A stretch of DNA of 52,422 bases, taken from assembly GCA_017443065.1 (NCBI GenBank), contig JAFSPF010000091.1, forward strand, positions 1 to 52,422, written 5' to 3'. Origin of the DNA: Lachnospiraceae bacterium (lineage in GTDB: Bacteria > Bacillota > Clostridia > Lachnospirales > Lachnospiraceae). Made by a program: the position numbers and the translations under genes. Within the stretch, counting starts at the first letter, position 1. Every line of letters begins with the position of its first letter. Below are positions 36,917-46,386 of this stretch, in pieces. The notes beneath the pieces are model-generated. The model was not told where the DNA came from, ran no database searches, and worked only from the letters and a program-made list of their open reading frames with translations.

Positions 36917-38134
36917 ATGGATGAGTTAACAGTGTATATGCTGAACGGCTTTCGTATCAGCTACAACGGCAGGGAAGTCGCGTTGGGGCGTAATACGACA
37001 GCCAAGTTTATTCAACTGTTACAGCTGATCTGGCTGTACGGCGACGAGGGCGTCACAAAAGAACGTCTGACCCTTACCCTGTATGAGGGGGAGGACCGCG
37101 CTAATCTCAATAACAGCATGAACAATCTGATCTACCAGATGCGCCGTCAGATGGTCAAGGCGGGGCTGCCGCAGCATGATTACATCATCAAAAAAGGCGG
37201 CGCGTATTACCCGGATCCGGACGTGAAGCTGATCCTGGACGTGGACCAGTTTATGAAACTGTATTACAAGGGACAGGACGCGGAGACGGATGAGGCGCGT
37301 GCGGAGGCTTATCTGAAGGCCTGTGAAACCTTCGGCGGCGTGCTTTTGCCGGAGCTGTCGACGGAAATGTGGGTCATCACCCGCAATGTCGCCCTGCAGG
37401 GCATGTTTGACGAATGCATGGACTGGCTGGGGGATTACCTGTTCCGGGAAAAGAAGTATGCGAAGGCGCAGATGCTCTTCCACAGCGCCGCAACGATCTT
37501 CCCCGACAGGGACTGGCAGGTCGGTGAGATCGAATCGATGATCAACCAGGGCAATTTCACGGATGCATACAAGCTGTATGACAAGACCATCCGTTATTAC
37601 GAGGAGGTGCTCGGCATCTCCGCAACGCCGCGGCTTCTGAACTGCTATCAGCTGATGCGTGCGGAGCTGGATCTGGAGCCGGACCGCATCGATGACATCC
37701 GCGGCGGCATGGTCGAAAACCGCAGGGTGCTGGAAGAGGATAAGGACGGCGGCGCCTATGACTGCTCCTACCCGAGCTTTATCGACGCCTATCACATCAT
37801 GAGCCGCAACATGGCGCGCACGGGCGAATCCGTCTTCATGATGCTGACGACGCTGGTAGATTATGAGGGCAAGATCTTCCGCAATGAGGAGAAACGGCAG
37901 GACCGCTCCGATGCGCTTTCGAGATCCATCCAGGCGGCGCTCAGGCAGGGCGATGTTTTCTGCAGATACAATATTTCGCAGTTTTTGATTCTGCTCTCCG
38001 GCACGAGCCGTGAGGACTGTGACATTGTGTTTCACCGCATCGAAAAGAGATTGAAGGACCTGACGGGAGGAAGAGCGGGTCTGAAGTACAGCGTGGTTTC
38101 GCTCGCGGACCTGGAGCGGGAACAGTTTTCCTGA
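36917..38134 (+). CDS. BTAD/SARP-like regulator with a degenerate GGDEF-like C-terminus
   Basis: 405 residues. About 1-90 form an OmpR-type winged helix (LTVYMLNGFRISYNGREVAL, FIQLLQLIWLYGDEGVTKERL); about 95-265 are helical repeats of the bacterial transcriptional activation domain type. About 290-400 look like a decayed GGDEF domain: SRSIQAALRQGDVFCRYNISQFLILLSG has the shape of the GGDEF strand-turn-strand but not the motif. It probably binds DNA and senses something through the C-terminus, not making c-di-GMP. ATG 36917 is chosen; an in-frame GTG at 36902 is possible. Confidence 0.7.
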   Translation: MDELTVYMLNGFRISYNGREVALGRNTTAKFIQLLQLIWLYGDEGVTKERLTLTLYEGEDRANLNNSMNNLIYQMRRQMVKAGLPQHDYIIKKGGAYYPDPDVKLILDVDQFMKLYYKGQDAETDEARAEAYLKACETFGGVLLPELSTEMWVITRNVALQGMFDECMDWLGDYLFREKKYAKAQMLFHSAATIFPDRDWQVGEIESMINQGNFTDAYKLYDKTIRYYEEVLGISATPRLLNCYQLMRAELDLEPDRIDDIRGGMVENRRVLEEDKDGGAYDCSYPSFIDAYHIMSRNMARTGESVFMMLTTLVDYEGKIFRNEEKRQDRSDALSRSIQAALRQGDVFCRYNISQFLILLSGTSREDCDIVFHRIEKRLKDLTGGRAGLKYSVVSLADLEREQFS

Positions 38135-38137
38135 TTC

Positions 38138-39043
38138 ATGACAAAGTATACGCAGCATAAGGAAAGCCCGTTAAAAAGGGAAGGCACCCGTTGGATTGTG
38201 ATGCTTTTGGGTGCTTTTCTTTATGTAATTGCCATCAATGAGTTTGTCGTGCCGGTGGGTCTGTATTCCGGCGGCATCATGGGTCTTGCGCAGCTCATCC
38301 GTACCTTCCTGACGGAGGTCCTGCACATGAGCTTCGGCAACATCGAGATCGCCTCCGTCATCTTTTACCTGATAAATCTGCCTGCGCTCTTCCTGGCCCG
38401 CAAGGTGATGGGACGGCTGTATCTGCTCAAAACGATCGTGGCCGTTACGGTGATGACGATCGCGATGGCGCTTTTGCCCTCCGTCCGTCCGCCCATTCTC
38501 GGGGATGATCTTCTGGGCTCCTCCATTGTCGGCGGCATGCTGGGCGGTGTCGGTATCGGGCTGATCTTAAGGGCCGGCGCCTCCCTCGGCGGGATGGAAA
38601 TCATCGGTGTGCTTTTGCTTTACCGTGACAAGGGACTTTCCATCGGGCGGATCAATACCGTGGTGAATATGGTCGTCTATGCCATCATGTTTTTTGTCTT
38701 TGATCCGCATGTGGCGATCTACTCCCTGATCTGCGGCGCGGTGAATTCCGTCGCGATCGACCGCATCTACTCCCAGAACATCAACATGGAGGTGCACATC
38801 ATCACCACGGCGGACATCAAATCACTGGAGCAGCATCTGATGACGGAGCTTGACCGCGGGGTGACGCACTGGAGCGTGGTCGGCGCGTACTCGGGTGCGG
38901 AGCAGAAGATGCTGTACATGATCGTCAACAAGTTTGAGGTACGGCGTCTGCGCACGATCGTAAACGAGCATGACCCGCATGCCTTTGTGGTTTCCAAATC
39001 CGGTGTCGGCATCAACGGCAACTATGCGAGACACCTTAACTAA
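38138..39043 (+). CDS. YitT-family membrane protein (DUF161-DUF2179)
   Basis: 301 residues. About 20-215 hold five or six membrane helices with the YitT segments GLYSGGIMGLAQL and RAGASLGGMEIIG. About 220-300 form the soluble DUF2179 domain (EVHIITTADIKSLEQHL, THWSVVGAYSGAEQKMLYMIV). The family is widespread in Bacillota; its transport role is unknown. It starts three bases after the upstream regulator, whose activity may be linked. Confidence 0.88.
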   Translation: MTKYTQHKESPLKREGTRWIVMLLGAFLYVIAINEFVVPVGLYSGGIMGLAQLIRTFLTEVLHMSFGNIEIASVIFYLINLPALFLARKVMGRLYLLKTIVAVTVMTIAMALLPSVRPPILGDDLLGSSIVGGMLGGVGIGLILRAGASLGGMEIIGVLLLYRDKGLSIGRINTVVNMVVYAIMFFVFDPHVAIYSLICGAVNSVAIDRIYSQNINMEVHIITTADIKSLEQHLMTELDRGVTHWSVVGAYSGAEQKMLYMIVNKFEVRRLRTIVNEHDPHAFVVSKSGVGINGNYARHLN

Positions 39044-39052
39044 TGGTATAAT
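39044..39052 (+). promoter_or_regulatory. Extended -10 promoter of the second ftsH
   Basis: TGGTATAAT is a perfect extended -10, directly after the yitT stop and 30 bases before the start. Confidence 0.6.
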
Positions 39053-39081
39053 GGAGCAATAAAACCAAAGAGGAAGAATAT

Positions 39082-41514
39082 ATGGATCCGCAAAACCAGA
39101 ATCAGAACCAGAACCAGAATAACCGGGGCGGCGGTCAGGGGCCCGGCGGCAACGGACCGCACAGACAGAGCCTGTTTTTACTCGTGATGGCACTCATGGT
39201 CACGATGTTCTTCATGTCCACCTTTACCCGGATGATCGGCGGCACGCGTGAGGAAGAGATTTCCTATGATGTCTTTGTCGGCAAGATCGAGGCGGGCGAG
39301 GTTTCCTCCGTGGAGATCGGCGACACGCGTCTGACCGTCAAGAGCCGCACGGATCAGTCCGTCACCTATTATGTCGGCATCGCGGAGGACATCACGACGC
39401 TGACGGGGCGCCTTTTGGAGCAGAACGTGACGATCAAGCGCTATGTACCGGATATGTACGCCACGATCCTCAACGTTTTCGTCAGTTATTTCCTGCCGGT
39501 GCTTTTGATGTGGGGCGTCTTTATGCTGCTCTTCCGCAGGATCAACCGCACGGGTGGCGGGATGTTCGGCGTCGGCCGGTCCAATGCCAAGGTTTACGTG
39601 CAAAAGGAGACCGGCGTCACCTTCCAGGACGTCGCCGGGGAGGACGAGGCAAAGGAATCCCTGGTGGAGGTGGTGGATTTCTTACATAATCCGACAAAGT
39701 ATTCGCACATCGGCGCGCGCCTGCCGAAGGGGGCGCTTCTGGTGGGCCCTCCCGGCACGGGAAAGACGCTGCTGGCAAAGGCCGTCGCCGGTGAGGCGCA
39801 TGTGCCCTTCTTTTCCCTGGCGGGCTCTGACTTCATCGAGCTGTACGTCGGCGTGGGCGCGTCCCGCGTGCGTGATCTCTTCAAGGAGGCATCGAAGAAT
39901 GCCCCCTGTATTGTTTTCATTGATGAAATCGACGCGATCGGCCGCAGCCGTGATTCCAAATACGGCGGCGGCAACGAGGAACGCGAACAGACCTTAAACC
40001 AGCTGCTCTCGGAGATGGACGGCTTTGATTCCTCGAAGGGCGTGCTGATCCTGGGCGCCACGAACCGTCCGGAGATTCTGGACAAGGCGCTGCTGCGTCC
40101 GGGCCGCTTTGACCGGCGCATCATCGTGGACAAGCCGGACCTGAAGGGACGCGAGGCGATCCTGCGCGTGCATGCCAAGGAAGTCAAGATGGACGAGACC
40201 GTGGACTTAAAGGGCATCGCCCTGGCGACCAGCGGCGCCGTCGGATCGGATCTTGCCAACATGATCAACGAAGCGGCCATCAACGCGGTCAAGGACGGCA
40301 GGGAGCTGGTCAGCCAGAAGGATCTGATGGAAGCGGTGGAGCAGGTGCTGGTCGGCAAGGAAAAGAAGGACCGGATCCTCTCCAAGGACGAGCGCAAGAT
40401 CGTTTCCTATCACGAGGTGGGTCATGCGCTGATCTCCGCGGTACAGAAAAACACGGAGCCGGTGCAGAAGATCACGATCGTGCCGCGCACGATGGGGGCG
40501 CTGGGCTACGTGATGCAGGTACCGGAGGAGGAGAAATATTTAAAGACCAGGGACGAGCTGCATGATGAGATCGTCGTAACGCTCGGCGGACGCGCCGCGG
40601 AGGAGGTGATCTTCAATACGGTCACGACCGGCGCGGAGAATGATATCGAAAAAGCGACGGCGACGGCGAGGGATATGGTGACGCTCTACGGCATGAGCGA
40701 CAAGTTCGGTCTCATGCAGTTGGAGACGATCCGCTCACGTTACCTTGACGGCATCCGTGAGATGAACTGTTCGGACGAGACGGCGGCCCAGATCGATGAA
40801 GAGGTGCGTCAGTATCTGGAGGACTGCTATAACGAAGCCAAGGAAATCATCAGCGATCATCTGGATGCGATGGATAAGCTCGCGCAGTATCTGATCGAGA
40901 ACGAGACGATCACCGGCAAGGAGTTCATGCGCATCTTCCGCGAGGTGGAGGGGATCCCGGAGCCCCCGGAAGAGGAAGACGAGGAAGAAGGCGAAAAGAA
41001 AATGCCGCGCAGGCGCATCCGCACGAAGCGGGAGGAAAGCGCCATGGTCGGCGAGGACGTGCCCGTGCGGGACGGAGGAGAGGCCTACAAACCGGACACC
41101 TCCTCCTGGAAGCATCAGGTGCGCCGCCCCGAGAGTAATAAGCACCTGTTCGGGGAGGGAGAGACGCCGCCGGTGCAGACGGTGACGCCGCCCGTGCAGC
41201 AGACACCGCCCGTGCCGGAAACGCCGCCCGCACAGCAGACGCCGCCCGCGCCGGAAACACCGCCGGTACGGCAGGAGCCGCCCGCGGCCTTTGAGGCGGA
41301 GGTGCGTGATGACAAGGTCAGCGTGAGCACGCATTACGATATGGACATCAAGCCGGAGGAACCCCGCCCCTGGAGTGATGATGTGATTTATATGGAGGGG
41401 CCGGTGGCGGAGCCTCAACAATCCGCGATGGATCGCCTCAGGGCGATGGTGGAGAAGCTGCCGGAAACAGGAGAAGCCGGGGACAGACCGGATGATGGAC
41501 AGGGAAACACTTAA
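39082..41514 (+). CDS. ftsH: FtsH metalloprotease with a long C-terminal tail (copy 2)
   Basis: 810 residues. An Asn/Gln-rich start ([12 protein letters not shown]) precedes TM1 (about 33-50); TM2 is at about 135-155. Walker A is GPPGTGKT, Walker [13 protein letters not shown], the protease site HEVGH (H444, E445, H448). After about residue 625 comes a tail of some 185 residues: acidic run, basic patch, then Pro-rich repeats of the [11 protein letters not shown] type. Such tails are not part of the usual FtsH and may bind partners. It differs clearly from copy 1. The 3' end overlaps uvrC by 23 bases. Confidence 0.93.
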   Translation: MDPQNQNQNQNQNNRGGGQGPGGNGPHRQSLFLLVMALMVTMFFMSTFTRMIGGTREEEISYDVFVGKIEAGEVSSVEIGDTRLTVKSRTDQSVTYYVGIAEDITTLTGRLLEQNVTIKRYVPDMYATILNVFVSYFLPVLLMWGVFMLLFRRINRTGGGMFGVGRSNAKVYVQKETGVTFQDVAGEDEAKESLVEVVDFLHNPTKYSHIGARLPKGALLVGPPGTGKTLLAKAVAGEAHVPFFSLAGSDFIELYVGVGASRVRDLFKEASKNAPCIVFIDEIDAIGRSRDSKYGGGNEEREQTLNQLLSEMDGFDSSKGVLILGATNRPEILDKALLRPGRFDRRIIVDKPDLKGREAILRVHAKEVKMDETVDLKGIALATSGAVGSDLANMINEAAINAVKDGRELVSQKDLMEAVEQVLVGKEKKDRILSKDERKIVSYHEVGHALISAVQKNTEPVQKITIVPRTMGALGYVMQVPEEEKYLKTRDELHDEIVVTLGGRAAEEVIFNTVTTGAENDIEKATATARDMVTLYGMSDKFGLMQLETIRSRYLDGIREMNCSDETAAQIDEEVRQYLEDCYNEAKEIISDHLDAMDKLAQYLIENETITGKEFMRIFREVEGIPEPPEEEDEEEGEKKMPRRRIRTKREESAMVGEDVPVRDGGEAYKPDTSSWKHQVRRPESNKHLFGEGETPPVQTVTPPVQQTPPVPETPPAQQTPPAPETPPVRQEPPAAFEAEVRDDKVSVSTHYDMDIKPEEPRPWSDDVIYMEGPVAEPQQSAMDRLRAMVEKLPETGEAGDRPDDGQGNT

Positions 41515-43396
41515 GGAGGATTTGAAGCATCTCCCGCACAGCCCGGGGGTTTACCTCATGCGGGATGAAACGGACACGATTATGTATGTCGGCAAGGCGA
41601 TCGACCTGCATAAGCGTGTCCGCTCTTATTTTGGTACGACGGTACACGGCCGCGGCGCGCAGATCACGCAGATGGTCTCCCTTGTGGCGCGTTTTGAGGT
41701 GATCGTCACGGATTCCGAGCTGGAAGCGCTGATCCTCGAAAACAACCTGATCAAGGAGCACAAACCCCGCTACAATACCCTGCTCAAGGATGACAAGACC
41801 TATCCGTACATCCGTGTGACGGTGCAGGAGGCGTATCCCAGGGTGCAGTTTTCCCGGCTGTTAAAACGGGATAAGGCAAAATACTTCGGCCCCTACACCT
41901 CCGCGCAGACCGTGCGGGACGTGATCGACCTTGTGAACCGCCTGTTCCGCCTGCGCACCTGCAACCGGAACCTGCCGCGGGACATCGGAAAGGACAGGCC
42001 CTGCCTGGACTTTTCGCTCGGGCTCTGCAGCGCGCCCTGTGAAGAGGGACACATCACGGGAGAGGAATACCGGGCGTGTACGGAAAAGGCGCTGAACCTT
42101 CTTTCCGGGGAGGATCAGGAGCTCCGGAAGGAGTTAAAGAACAAAATGCAGGAGGCCTCCGCGGAGATGGCCTTTGAGGAGGCCGCCAGATACCGGGATC
42201 TTCTGAACGGCCTCGATATGCTGCGCGAGACGCAGAAGATGACGGACGCGCATCAGGACGACAGGGATATTGTGGCGATCGCCCTCGATGCGGCGCAGGG
42301 GGATGCCGTGGTGCAGGTGTTCTTCGTGCGGGACGGCAAGATCATCGGCAGGGAGCATTTCTTCATGCGTGTCCGCGAGGATGCGCAGGAAGAGGCACAG
42401 GTGCTCACGGAATTCGTGAAGCAGTTTTACGCGGGGACGCCCTTCGTGCCCGGGGAGATCATGCTGCCGATACACCTGCCGGAGGAGGAGCTCCTGGCGC
42501 AGTATCTTTCGGAGCGCAGGGGGAGACGCGTCCGCTTCCTGGTGCCGGAGCGCGGGAAAAAAGAAAAGCTGATGGAGCTTGCCGCACAGAACGCGGCGCT
42601 TGTTTTGCAAAACGACAGGGAACGCTTAAAGCGCGAGGAAGGGCGCACGATCGGCGCGGTAAAGGAGATCGAGGAGCTGCTGGGGCTTTCCGATGTCTCG
42701 CGCATGGAGGCCTTTGATATCTCCAACACCTCGGGCTTCGCGAATGTCGGCTCCATGGTGGTGTATGAAAAGGGGAAGCCGAAGCGCAGCGATTACCGTA
42801 AATTCCGCATCCGCTCCGTTTCGGGCCCCGATGATTATGCCTGTATGGAGGAGGTGCTCACAAGGCGCTTTGCGCACGGCCTGAAGGAACAGGAGGCCTT
42901 GCGGGAAGCGCGGGAGCGCTTTGATTCCTTTACCCGATTTCCGGACCTCATCCTGATGGACGGCGGAAAGGGGCAGGTGCATATCGCGGAAAGGGTGCTG
43001 GAAACGATGGGTCTGAGGATTCCCGTCGCCGGCATGGTCAAGGATGACAGACACCGCACGCGGGGGTTATACTTTGAAGACAGGGAGGTGCCGGTTGACA
43101 TCCGGTCGGAGGCCTTCAAGCTGATTACGCGGATTCAGGATGAGGCGCACCGCTTTGCCATTACCTATCACAAGTCCCTGCGGTCGAAGGCACAGGTGAG
43201 GAGCGTGCTGGAGGACATCAAGGGCGTGGGGCCGGAGCGCAGAAAGGCGCTGATGCGGCATTTTTCTTCGACGGAGGAGATCGGTAAGGCCTCCGTAGAG
43301 GAGCTTTCCGCGGTGGAGGGCATTTCGGAATCACAGGCAAAAACCATTTTTGCCTTCTTTCATCCGGAAACGGAAGGGAAAGAGGCTGAAACGTAA
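41492..43396 (+). CDS. uvrC: Excinuclease ABC subunit C
   Basis: 634 residues. The GIY-YIG nuclease is at about 14-95 (SPGVYLMRDETDTIMYVGKA), the UVR (UvrB-binding) motif at about 205-240, the RNase H-like second nuclease at about 380-540 with EAFDISN and LILMDGGKGQV, and helix-hairpin-helix motifs at the end (IKGVGPERRKALM). It makes both incisions in nucleotide excision repair. The start lies inside the end of ftsH copy 2. The order uvrC-hprK-murB is common in Clostridia. Confidence 0.94.
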   Translation: MMDRETLKEDLKHLPHSPGVYLMRDETDTIMYVGKAIDLHKRVRSYFGTTVHGRGAQITQMVSLVARFEVIVTDSELEALILENNLIKEHKPRYNTLLKDDKTYPYIRVTVQEAYPRVQFSRLLKRDKAKYFGPYTSAQTVRDVIDLVNRLFRLRTCNRNLPRDIGKDRPCLDFSLGLCSAPCEEGHITGEEYRACTEKALNLLSGEDQELRKELKNKMQEASAEMAFEEAARYRDLLNGLDMLRETQKMTDAHQDDRDIVAIALDAAQGDAVVQVFFVRDGKIIGREHFFMRVREDAQEEAQVLTEFVKQFYAGTPFVPGEIMLPIHLPEEELLAQYLSERRGRRVRFLVPERGKKEKLMELAAQNAALVLQNDRERLKREEGRTIGAVKEIEELLGLSDVSRMEAFDISNTSGFANVGSMVVYEKGKPKRSDYRKFRIRSVSGPDDYACMEEVLTRRFAHGLKEQEALREARERFDSFTRFPDLILMDGGKGQVHIAERVLETMGLRIPVAGMVKDDRHRTRGLYFEDREVPVDIRSEAFKLITRIQDEAHRFAITYHKSLRSKAQVRSVLEDIKGVGPERRKALMRHFSSTEEIGKASVEELSAVEGISESQAKTIFAFFHPETEGKEAET

Positions 43397-43419
43397 ATCG
43401 CATCAAGGGAGGAAACGCC

Positions 43420-44355
43420 ATGGCGGATGTCAAGCTGAGTGAACTGATGTCCAAGATGAAACTGAAGAACCTGACGTCGGCGGTGAGCACAAGAAACGTG
43501 AAAATCACGCAGGCGGACATCAACCGTCCCGCCCTGCAGCTCACGGGCTACTACGAGCACTTTGACGAAAACCGCATCCAGATCATCGGTCATGTGGAGC
43601 ACGCCTATATGGGCGGAATGAGCGCGAAGGAAAAACGGATGCAGTTCGAAACGTTCCTGTCCCACGGGATTCCCTGCGTGATCTTCGCAAGGAATCTGGC
43701 GCCGGACCCGCTCTTCCTAGAGATCGCCGTCACCAAAAAGGTTCCCGTGCTTTCGACACGCATGGCGACGTCGGAGGTCATGGCGGAGACGATCCGCTGG
43801 CTGAACGTGCGGCTGGCACCCTCCGTCCGCGTGCACGGCGTACTGGTGGATGTGTACGGCGAGGGCGTGCTGATCACGGGGGAAAGCGGCATCGGCAAAT
43901 CGGAGGCGGCGCTGGAGCTTTTGCGCAGGGGACACCGTCTCGTCAGCGATGATGTTGTGGAGATCCGCAAGGTCTCGGACGATACGCTGATCGGCACGGC
44001 GCCCGATGTCACAAAATATTTCATCGAGCTGCGCGGCATCGGCGTGATCGATGTGAAGGCGCTCTTCGGCGCTTCCAGCGTCAGGGACACAAGCAACATC
44101 GATCTGGTCATCCGGCTGGAGGAATGGGACAAGGACAAGGATTACGACCGCTTTGGCCTGGAGGAACGCAAGACCACCTTTCTCGGCGATGAGGTGGTCT
44201 GCCATGACATCCCGATCCGCCCGGGACGCAACCTTGCCATCATCTGCGAATCCGCCGCCGTCAACCACCGTCAGAAAAAGATGGGCTATAACGCGGCGCA
44301 GGAGCTGTACGAACGCGTGCAGAAGATGATGGAAGAAAAGGAGCGGAAAGCGTGA
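43420..44355 (+). CDS. hprK: HPr kinase/phosphorylase
   Basis: 311 residues. The N-terminal domain (1-130) is followed by the kinase domain with Walker A GESGIGKS (about 153-160), LVSDDVVEIR and the signature ELRGIGVIDV (about 205-214). It phosphorylates HPr or Crh on Ser46 at high glycolytic flux and removes the phosphate when phosphate is high. Its likely substrate lies in the same cluster (47130). SD GGAGG. The stop overlaps murB by GTGA. Confidence 0.94.
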   Translation: MADVKLSELMSKMKLKNLTSAVSTRNVKITQADINRPALQLTGYYEHFDENRIQIIGHVEHAYMGGMSAKEKRMQFETFLSHGIPCVIFARNLAPDPLFLEIAVTKKVPVLSTRMATSEVMAETIRWLNVRLAPSVRVHGVLVDVYGEGVLITGESGIGKSEAALELLRRGHRLVSDDVVEIRKVSDDTLIGTAPDVTKYFIELRGIGVIDVKALFGASSVRDTSNIDLVIRLEEWDKDKDYDRFGLEERKTTFLGDEVVCHDIPIRPGRNLAIICESAAVNHRQKKMGYNAAQELYERVQKMMEEKERKA

Positions 44356-45302
44356 GCGCCTTTGATGCTGCGCAGGTTGCGGAGTCTGTCCGCACGCGTC
44401 TGCCCGGAACGGAGGTCAGGGAAGCGGAACCGATGGCGCAGCATACCTCGTTTCGTGCGGGGGGTGCGGCGGATCTCTTCGTTCCCGTACGATCGTCGCA
44501 GACACTGTACGGGCTGATACGCTTCTTTGGGGAGCAGGGGATACCGTATGTCATTCTCGGCAGGGGCAGCAATGTTCTGGTATCCGACCTGGGGTATCAC
44601 GGCGCGGTTCTGACCCTGCAGGCAGATGTGTTCTGTGATTTGGAGGTCCGGGGGGAGGAAATGATCTGCGGTGCAGCCGTTTCGCTTCATCAGGCAGCCG
44701 AAGCCGCATGTGAGGCGGGGCTTTCCGGCATGGAGGCGCTGGCCGGGATTCCGGGAAGCATCGGCGGCGCACTGGCCATGAACGCCGGCGCCTACGGCAC
44801 CGAAATGAAGGATGTGGTGCATATGGTGAAGGCGCTGGATGCGGAACGCGAGTCGACAGAGGAAGCGGATCCGCTTGTCGATATCACAAACGCCGGGATG
44901 CATTTCGGATACCGGACATCTGTCGCGAAGGAGCGTCCGCTCGTTTTCCTGAAGACAATACTGCGCCTGCAGAAGGGAAATCCGGAGGAGATCCGGAACA
45001 AAATGCGCGATTTCAGGGAACAACGCAGAGAGAAACAGCCCCTGGAATATCCGAGCGCGGGCAGCACCTTCAAACGCCCGGAAGGACACTTTGCGGGAAA
45101 GCTTATCGAGGAAGCGGGTCTTCGCGGATACAGCGTCGGCGGAGCGCAGGTATCCGAAAAACACTGCGGTTTTGTAATCAATAAAGGCGGCGCATCCGCT
45201 ACGGATATTTTGACGCTGATGCGCAATGTAAGAGAGCGCGTACACGAAACCTTTGGCGTCACCCTGGAACCCGAGGTAATGATCCTTGGGGAGGAATTAT
45301 AA
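44352..45302 (+). CDS. murB: UDP-N-acetylenolpyruvoylglucosamine reductase
   Basis: 316 residues. FAD-binding motifs are LGRGSNVLVSD (about 74-84) and AGIPGSIGGALAMNAGAYG (about 133-151). The catalytic Ser is in SAGSTFKRPEG, and the FGYRTS Arg is also present. It makes UDP-MurNAc for peptidoglycan. GTG start coupled to hprK. No odd features; codon use matches its neighbours. Confidence 0.94.
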   Translation: MSAFDAAQVAESVRTRLPGTEVREAEPMAQHTSFRAGGAADLFVPVRSSQTLYGLIRFFGEQGIPYVILGRGSNVLVSDLGYHGAVLTLQADVFCDLEVRGEEMICGAAVSLHQAAEAACEAGLSGMEALAGIPGSIGGALAMNAGAYGTEMKDVVHMVKALDAERESTEEADPLVDITNAGMHFGYRTSVAKERPLVFLKTILRLQKGNPEEIRNKMRDFREQRREKQPLEYPSAGSTFKRPEGHFAGKLIEEAGLRGYSVGGAQVSEKHCGFVINKGGASATDILTLMRNVRERVHETFGVTLEPEVMILGEEL

Positions 45303-45338
45303 AGATGCTTTTTTCGTCGCGATGTTCCGGTGAAGCAG

Positions 45339-45504
45339 GTGGCACGCGCAAGTGATGCTTGCAAACACAAGATGCGCCTGTTTGCCGCGGAATCGAGACG
45401 TGCGCATCGTGAGCGCCTTTGCGCGAAACGATGTGCGTTCCGGCTCGATGGAGCGCTTGGCAAAATGAAGCATCGGTGTTTGCAACATCACTTGCGCGTG
45501 CCAC
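45339..45504. repeat. Very long hairpin between murB and rapZ
   Basis: The left arm starts GTGGCACGCGCAAGTGATG (45339-45357) and is perfectly complementary to 45486-45504. TGCAAACA and GATGC pair further in (45360-45375 with 45470-45484). The centre (TTTGCC, ATCGAG, GCGC) continues pairing, so about 165 bases form one stem with small internal loops. No T run. It fills most of the 220-base gap. Confidence 0.75.
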
Positions 45505-45522
45505 ATAGAAAGAGGAGCAGAC

Positions 45523-46386
45523 ATGAGATTCGTAATCGTAACGGGCATGAGCGGCGGCGGCAAATCCGCAGCCATCCGGACCCTGGAGGATCTGGGCTTT
45601 TACTGTGTGGACAACCTGCCGGTCTCCTTGATCGACAAGTTCGCGGAGGTCATCACGCTGCCGAACGCGGAAATCCAGAAGGTGGCGCTGGGGCTGGACG
45701 TGCGTACGGATCACAGCTTTACCGGCGTGTCCGGCGCAATCGATACGATCCGCGCGAAGGGCTATCCCCTGGAGGTGCTGTTCATGGACGCCTCGGATGA
45801 GGTGCTGATCAAGCGTTACAAGGAGTCCAGACGTGCGCATCCGCTCTCGGGCGAGGGCCGGATCGAGGAGGGCATTGAGGAGGAACGCAGGGTTCTGCAG
45901 CAGATCCGGGAGCAGGCGGACTATGTGATCGATACCTCCCAGATGATCACGCGGGAGCTGCGCGGCATGATGGAACATATTTTCGTGGAGGAAAAGGACT
46001 ACCGCTCCCTGATGATCACCGTCCTCTCCTTCGGCTTCAAATACGGCATTCCGGTGGACGCCGATCTCGTCTTTGACGTGCGCTTTCTGCCGAATCCCTT
46101 TTATGTGGAGGAGCTGAAGCAGCTGACCGGCGTGGATGCGCCCGTCAGGGATTACGTGATGAATGCGCCGGAGGCGGGACAGTTCGTGGAAAAGGTGAAG
46201 GATCTGCTGACCTTTCTGATTCCGGGCTACATCAAGGAGGGGAAGAACCAGCTCGTGATTGCCGTCGGCTGTACCGGCGGACAGCACCGCAGCGTTGCCA
46301 TCGCGGACGCGGTTTACGAAGCGATCCGGGAGGGCGCGGGCTACGGCATCAAATGCGTGCACAGGGATTACAGGAAGAATATCTGA
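45523..46386 (+). CDS. rapZ: RNase adaptor / nucleotide-binding protein RapZ (YvcJ)
   Basis: 287 residues. Walker A GMSGGGKS is at 8-15, followed by LEDLGFYCVDNLP. The C-terminal domain has the GCTGGQHRSVA motif (about 248-258). In E. coli RapZ directs RNase E to the sRNA GlmZ and binds GlcN6P; YvcJ in Bacillus affects competence. SD AGAGGAG. The gene overlaps whiA by one base; glmR, which usually follows in Bacillota, is missing. Confidence 0.93.
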   Translation: MRFVIVTGMSGGGKSAAIRTLEDLGFYCVDNLPVSLIDKFAEVITLPNAEIQKVALGLDVRTDHSFTGVSGAIDTIRAKGYPLEVLFMDASDEVLIKRYKESRRAHPLSGEGRIEEGIEEERRVLQQIREQADYVIDTSQMITRELRGMMEHIFVEEKDYRSLMITVLSFGFKYGIPVDADLVFDVRFLPNPFYVEELKQLTGVDAPVRDYVMNAPEAGQFVEKVKDLLTFLIPGYIKEGKNQLVIAVGCTGGQHRSVAIADAVYEAIREGAGYGIKCVHRDYRKNI

